25,868 nucleotides of DNA from Chloroflexi bacterium UBA2235 (GTDB lineage Bacteria > Chloroflexota > UBA11872 > UBA12225). A program made the position numbers and the translations under genes. A model generated the notes under the pieces. That model ran no database searches, was not told the origin of the DNA, and worked only from the letters and a program-made list of their open reading frames with translations. Of the stretch, positions 23,028 through 25,868 are shown piece by piece (positions within the stretch are counted from its first letter, which is position 1; every line of letters begins with the position of its first letter). The stretch is from NCBI GenBank assembly GCA_002347925.1, contig DDYL01000092.1, forward strand, positions 17,943 through 43,810, written 5' to 3'.

Positions 23028-24653
23028 CTAGTTGTGTTCCTGGATGTAACCCAGGAGGATCTGGTCGACAACCTGTTCCACTGGGGCCAGGTCGTCCGTG
23101 AACACCTGTCTCGGCAATGCTTTCGCGAATGCGCAGGGTTCCCCGCCAGATACAGACGTCTGACCGGGTGGGACGTACTCGCACATGGTTGTCGATGCGA
23201 GTGCCCCTACTTCACGCAGTTCAGGACGATCCAAGGCAGCAATGTTCGCGCGGAATGCATCAAGCGAACCGGGTTCACGCGTCCCGACAACGATGCTATT
23301 GATCGCTTTCGGGATGTTGATCACGAAGACCGTCGGGTAGACATCGCGCATCGTGCTTGCCAGCACATTCACCAGCCGGTAATCGGTCTGCGTCCGCCCA
23401 ACATTGATCACCGCGACACCGCCGGGCTTGAGGTGATCCCGCATCTCGGTGAAGAACTCCCTCGTCACCATGTGGAAGGGAATGTACGGTTGCCGGTAGG
23501 CATCCACCCCGATCATCCGGTACTGCTTGGGGGTGTTCCGCAGGAAATAGCGGCCATCCTGGGGGATTGCCGTCAGGTTCGGCATCGTCATCGCGAAGTA
23601 CTGCCTGCCAACATCGATGATCGCCGGATCGATCTCCACTCCATCGATCGGAATCGGCCCGTAGACCTGCGTCATCTGCCGAGGCGTCGTCCCGGCAGCA
23701 CTGCCAAGCAGCAGGAAACTGTCGACGTCCTTCATGCGCGTCCCCGGTGAGAAATAGGGCGCCACCATGAAGTAGTCCCATGGACCACCAGTCAGGAAAG
23801 CAGTCGGATCGTAGATGGAATGGATCGCATGTCCCTCGTTCAGAACCAGGTCCGTGCGCGTTCCCTGCTTCACAACCTGGATGTAGTTGTAGGCAGACTC
23901 GCCCTCCCAAAGCAGTTGGCCATAGGGTTGCGCCCTCACAATGCCCCGTGGCAGCACGCCCATGGCAAGGATTGCCGCCAGGCAGACGGTGTACGCCACG
24001 AAGAGACGGGGCGTCCAATCGCGGATTGGCGCCACCCAAGGCCCCTCCCCGGTGATCCCCGCCCGCCGTTCCTGAGCCAATCCAACAAGGCTGGTGATCA
24101 GCAGCAGCGCCGAGAGCAGCACGAAGGTCCGGTCGGTCCCCACCGTCGGGATCAGGAAAAGCACCGGCAGGTATGCCCCCACCAGGCTTCCCAAGGTGGA
24201 GATGGCGTAGAGACGGCCCGCCGTCTTTCCCGCGCCAGCCACGTCAACCACCGCGAGACGCACGGTCCACGGAGAGACGCATCCGAGCAAGGTCAGCGGG
24301 ACAAGGAACAAGCCGACAACACCAAGGAGTGATCCCCAGAACATGCCGAGCGACACCGAGGCAAACCCGAGACTGGAGAAATAGAGGATTGGCTTGGCGA
24401 GATACGGCACTACCCCGATGAAGATGGCGGCAAAGGCGCAAACGTGATAGAGGCCAGCCCGCACCGGCACCCGGTCGGACAGCAATCCTCCCAGCCAGTA
24501 CCCGGCCGTCAGGTAGAGAAGGATCAGGCCGATCACATTCGCCCAGATGAACAGCGACGTCCCGAAATACGGGGCGAGCAATCGAGAGGCCGTCAGTTCG
24601 CACCCGAGGACGGTCATACCGGAAACGAACACAAGAATCTGAAGCATGATCAT
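23028..24653 (-). CDS. Membrane-fused spermidine-synthase-like protein
   Basis: This 541-aa protein has about seven hydrophobic segments in residues 1-235 (GCELTASRLLAPYFGTS at 17-33 is typical of fused MFS/SpeE proteins). A soluble C-terminal domain of the spermidine synthase / SAM-methyltransferase Rossmann type follows. In that domain SAYNYIQV is at 253-260, the glycine loop is GSAAG (317-321), the acidic ligand is Glu340 in GVEIDP, and VDAYRQPYIPFH follows Asp384. The glycine loop lacks the usual GGGDG of true polyamine synthases, so another transferred group or substrate is likely. TATACT ends 4 bases before the first ATG (10 before the ATG at 24647), suggesting a near-leaderless mRNA. 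Confidence 0.85.
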   Translation of the reverse strand: MIMLQILVFVSGMTVLGCELTASRLLAPYFGTSLFIWANVIGLILLYLTAGYWLGGLLSDRVPVRAGLYHVCAFAAIFIGVVPYLAKPILYFSSLGFASVSLGMFWGSLLGVVGLFLVPLTLLGCVSPWTVRLAVVDVAGAGKTAGRLYAISTLGSLVGAYLPVLFLIPTVGTDRTFVLLSALLLITSLVGLAQERRAGITGEGPWVAPIRDWTPRLFVAYTVCLAAILAMGVLPRGIVRAQPYGQLLWEGESAYNYIQVVKQGTRTDLVLNEGHAIHSIYDPTAFLTGGPWDYFMVAPYFSPGTRMKDVDSFLLLGSAAGTTPRQMTQVYGPIPIDGVEIDPAIIDVGRQYFAMTMPNLTAIPQDGRYFLRNTPKQYRMIGVDAYRQPYIPFHMVTREFFTEMRDHLKPGGVAVINVGRTQTDYRLVNVLASTMRDVYPTVFVINIPKAINSIVVGTREPGSLDAFRANIAALDRPELREVGALASTTMCEYVPPGQTSVSGGEPCAFAKALPRQVFTDDLAPVEQVVDQILLGYIQEHN

Positions 24654-24657
24654 GCGC

Positions 24658-24663
24658 AGTATA
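24658..24663 (-). promoter_or_regulatory. -10 box of the spermidine-synthase-like gene
   Basis: TATACT on the minus strand ends 4 bases before the ATG at 24653 and 10 before the in-frame ATG at 24647. No Shine-Dalgarno is seen, so either start would be leaderless or nearly so. Confidence 0.6.
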
Positions 24664-24747
24664 AGGAACTGCTACGGAACCCAAACCGGGGGACAGAGTG
24701 AAAGGCCCCATCCCCGGTGTCTCAATTGCGTTCGGTATCCCCGGCCG

Positions 24748-25488
24748 TCAACTCCCCAGGAAACTGCCAATAAGGCGTCCGGTCAGGTAGTCGCGCACGA
24801 CGGACATGTCCTTGACCGTGTCGACCGCCCGCCAGAACGCCGCGGTCTTGTAGACGCGCAGGTGGCCGGTCCGCGCCAGATCCGGGAATGTGCTCTCCTC
24901 ATGATCACCCTTGTCCGGAAGCATGGCCCGCACCACCGGATCAAACACGTAGACCCCACCGTTCACCCAGTACGGAAGCACCGGTTCCGACCGGAACCCG
25001 GAGACCCGTCCGTCGTCCTCGATATCGACAATCCCCACCACACTCTTGAAGGGAACCACCAGCACGGTCGCCTTGGCCCCGGTCTGGGCATGCGCCTCAA
25101 GCATCGGCGCCAGCGGAAACGCCGTCACAATGTCGCCGTTCGTCGCGATCACTGGTCCACCGGTGTCTTCAAGCTCATTCCACGCGAGCTTGATCCCACC
25201 CCCACGACCCAGCGGATCGGCTTCGATCGCATAGCGGATCTCGACCCCGAACTTCCGCCCGTCACCAAAATAGTCCTGGATGACATCCGCAAGGTAGCCA
25301 CAGGAAATGGCAATCCGCCGGACCCCCTGGCTGGCGAACCAGCGGACCTGATACTCGAGAATAGGCTTGTCAAGGATCGGCACCATCGGCTTCGGCCGGT
25401 CATCGGTGTAGGGGCGCAAGCGTTCACCCTTGCCACCGGCGAGGATGATGACCTGCGGTGGCGGGCCACCCGGAATCTGTGTCGACAT
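24748..25488 (-). CDS. Nucleoside-diphospho-sugar pyrophosphorylase (NTP transferase)
   Basis: This 246-aa cytoplasmic nucleotidyltransferase of the sugar-1-phosphate type makes an NDP-sugar from NTP. The NTP-binding loop is LAGGKGERLRP (16-26), with the following KPMVPI lysine (Lys33). NGD at 117-119 holds the metal aspartate, and LGRGGGIKLA (93-102) matches the family's sugar-binding region. It is a single catalytic domain without the left-handed helix of GlmU. Guanylyl, thymidylyl or cytidylyl transfer cannot be separated. The ATG at 25488 is chosen because the conserved core starts soon after it, with a weak AAGAGA upstream. The spermidine-synthase-like gene follows after 94 bases. Confidence 0.9.
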   Translation of the reverse strand: MSTQIPGGPPPQVIILAGGKGERLRPYTDDRPKPMVPILDKPILEYQVRWFASQGVRRIAISCGYLADVIQDYFGDGRKFGVEIRYAIEADPLGRGGGIKLAWNELEDTGGPVIATNGDIVTAFPLAPMLEAHAQTGAKATVLVVPFKSVVGIVDIEDDGRVSGFRSEPVLPYWVNGGVYVFDPVVRAMLPDKGDHEESTFPDLARTGHLRVYKTAAFWRAVDTVKDMSVVRDYLTGRLIGSFLGS

Positions 25489-25573
25489 TGGCGTTCTCTT
25501 TCGAGGCCCCGGACCCATTCGCGGATCAGGAGACGTGGATTGTTCCGGAACCTTTGCCCATCCGGATTCACGT

Positions 25574-25589
25574 CCGGTCACCTGACCGG
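25574..25589. promoter_or_regulatory. Operator-like 7-2-7 inverted repeat in a divergent region
   Basis: CCGGTCA (25574-25580) and TGACCGG (25583-25589) flank two bases in the 148-base gap between the nucleotidyltransferase gene and the plus-strand membrane protein gene. The placement suits a regulator site. Confidence 0.35.
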
Positions 25590-25604
25590 TATCGTTCGTC
25601 CGGG

Positions 25605-25616
25605 CGGGACGTCCCG
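25605..25616. promoter_or_regulatory. 12-bp palindrome near the -10 box of the last gene
   Basis: CGGGACGTCCCG is a perfect palindrome 8 bases upstream of the TACAAC box at 25625 and covers the -35 to spacer region. It is possibly an operator, though such GC palindromes also occur by chance. Confidence 0.3.
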
Positions 25617-25624
25617 TCCACCAC

Positions 25625-25630
25625 TACAAC
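25625..25630 (+). promoter_or_regulatory. Candidate -10 box of the right-edge gene, leaderless type
   Basis: TACAAC ends 6 bases before the ATG at 25637, the same spacing as proS. The hexamer is weaker than the others. Confidence 0.4.
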
Positions 25631-25636
25631 GCGCCC

Positions 25637-25868
25637 ATGACCGTCATTGACACCCTCATCGCCGCCTTGCCCGCCGATTCCTCGTGGGCAATCGCTACCG
25701 TCCTCGGTTGGTGGCTTGTCACGTGCGTGGTGGTCGTGACGTTCCTCAAGGTCCTTTCCTTGGTTGAGGGGCGGCTCTTCCCGCTCAAGCCACGTGCGCG
25801 CCTGACCATCACCAACGATGCACCCACCCGGCAATTCATGACCCGTGTCCTCATGCCGGGTGACGCAC
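25637..25868 (+). CDS. Single-helix membrane protein, N-terminus only
   Basis: Only the first 77 codons are in the window. The product begins MTVIDTLIAALPAD and has one hydrophobic helix at about residues 18-40 (WAIATVLGWWLVTCVVVVTF). A basic stretch (PLKPRARL) follows, placing the C-terminal part in the cytoplasm. Codon third positions are G/C-rich as in the neighbours, and the frame stays open to the edge. The layout (short N-terminus, one helix, then a soluble start TRQFMTRVLMPGD) resembles membrane-anchored or mechanosensitive-channel-like proteins, but the family cannot be assigned from this fragment. Confidence 0.6.
   Translation, partial: MTVIDTLIAALPADSSWAIATVLGWWLVTCVVVVTFLKVLSLVEGRLFPLKPRARLTITNDAPTRQFMTRVLMPGDA

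Noticed and set aside
22962..23750. 262-aa plus-strand frame.
   Set aside because: It is antisense to the spermidine-synthase-like gene, with a His/Arg-rich shadow composition and no start signals.

Overview
The window is a dense, high-GC bacterial chromosomal segment with 25 genes that I can support, two of them cut by the window edges. It has no rRNA, tRNA, CRISPR array, insertion sequence or phage gene. The type-3 (archaeal-like) prolyl-tRNA synthetase, many apparently leaderless genes, short intergenic gaps, an enolase-superfamily and flavoenzyme catabolic set, and a two-gene sugar permease unit with a Tat-type lipoprotein all fit a member of Chloroflexota. No single gene proves this, so the assignment is an inference.

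Layout. Positions 1-2288 (minus) hold a carbohydrate ABC importer in the order MalF-like permease, MalG-like permease, lipoprotein receptor (cut). No ATPase gene is present. At 2405-4024 (plus) is guaA. At 4083-6212 (minus) a membrane-anchored seven-bladed propeller protein is followed by an NTF2-like protein. A 56-aa two-helix membrane protein lies at 6361-6531 (plus). Positions 6616-12355 form a catabolic neighbourhood of alternating strands: 2-hydroxyacid dehydrogenase, class III aminotransferase, flavin reductase, mandelate-racemase-type enolase, and an acyl-CoA-dehydrogenase-fold enzyme that looks more like a reduced-flavin monooxygenase. A rhomboid protease (minus) and proS (plus) follow. 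At 14695-16172 (minus) are a small helical protein and a 387-aa protein with several DNA-binding segments. At 16496-17693 (minus) is a split TPP-dependent decarboxylase of the ComD/ComE type. Two perfect parS-like palindromes lie at 17769-17879, between this pair and ispH (17930-18805).

Positions 18894-22916 (minus) form a divalent-cation block. It has an Nramp-fold transporter with a non-canonical metal site, a soluble PRC/MgtE-N/CBS protein that looks like its Mg2+ sensor, and a CAX-type Ca2+/H+ antiporter. The right end carries a spermidine-synthase-like membrane protein, a sugar-nucleotide transferase (both minus), and the start of a one-helix membrane protein (plus).

Two patterns tie the window together. 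First, several genes have a TATAAT-like -10 box ending about 4-9 bases before the start codon, which predicts leaderless mRNAs. Other genes have clear Shine-Dalgarno sites, so two initiation modes coexist. Second, the parS pair suggests that this locus belongs to the ParB-bound, origin-proximal domain of the chromosome.
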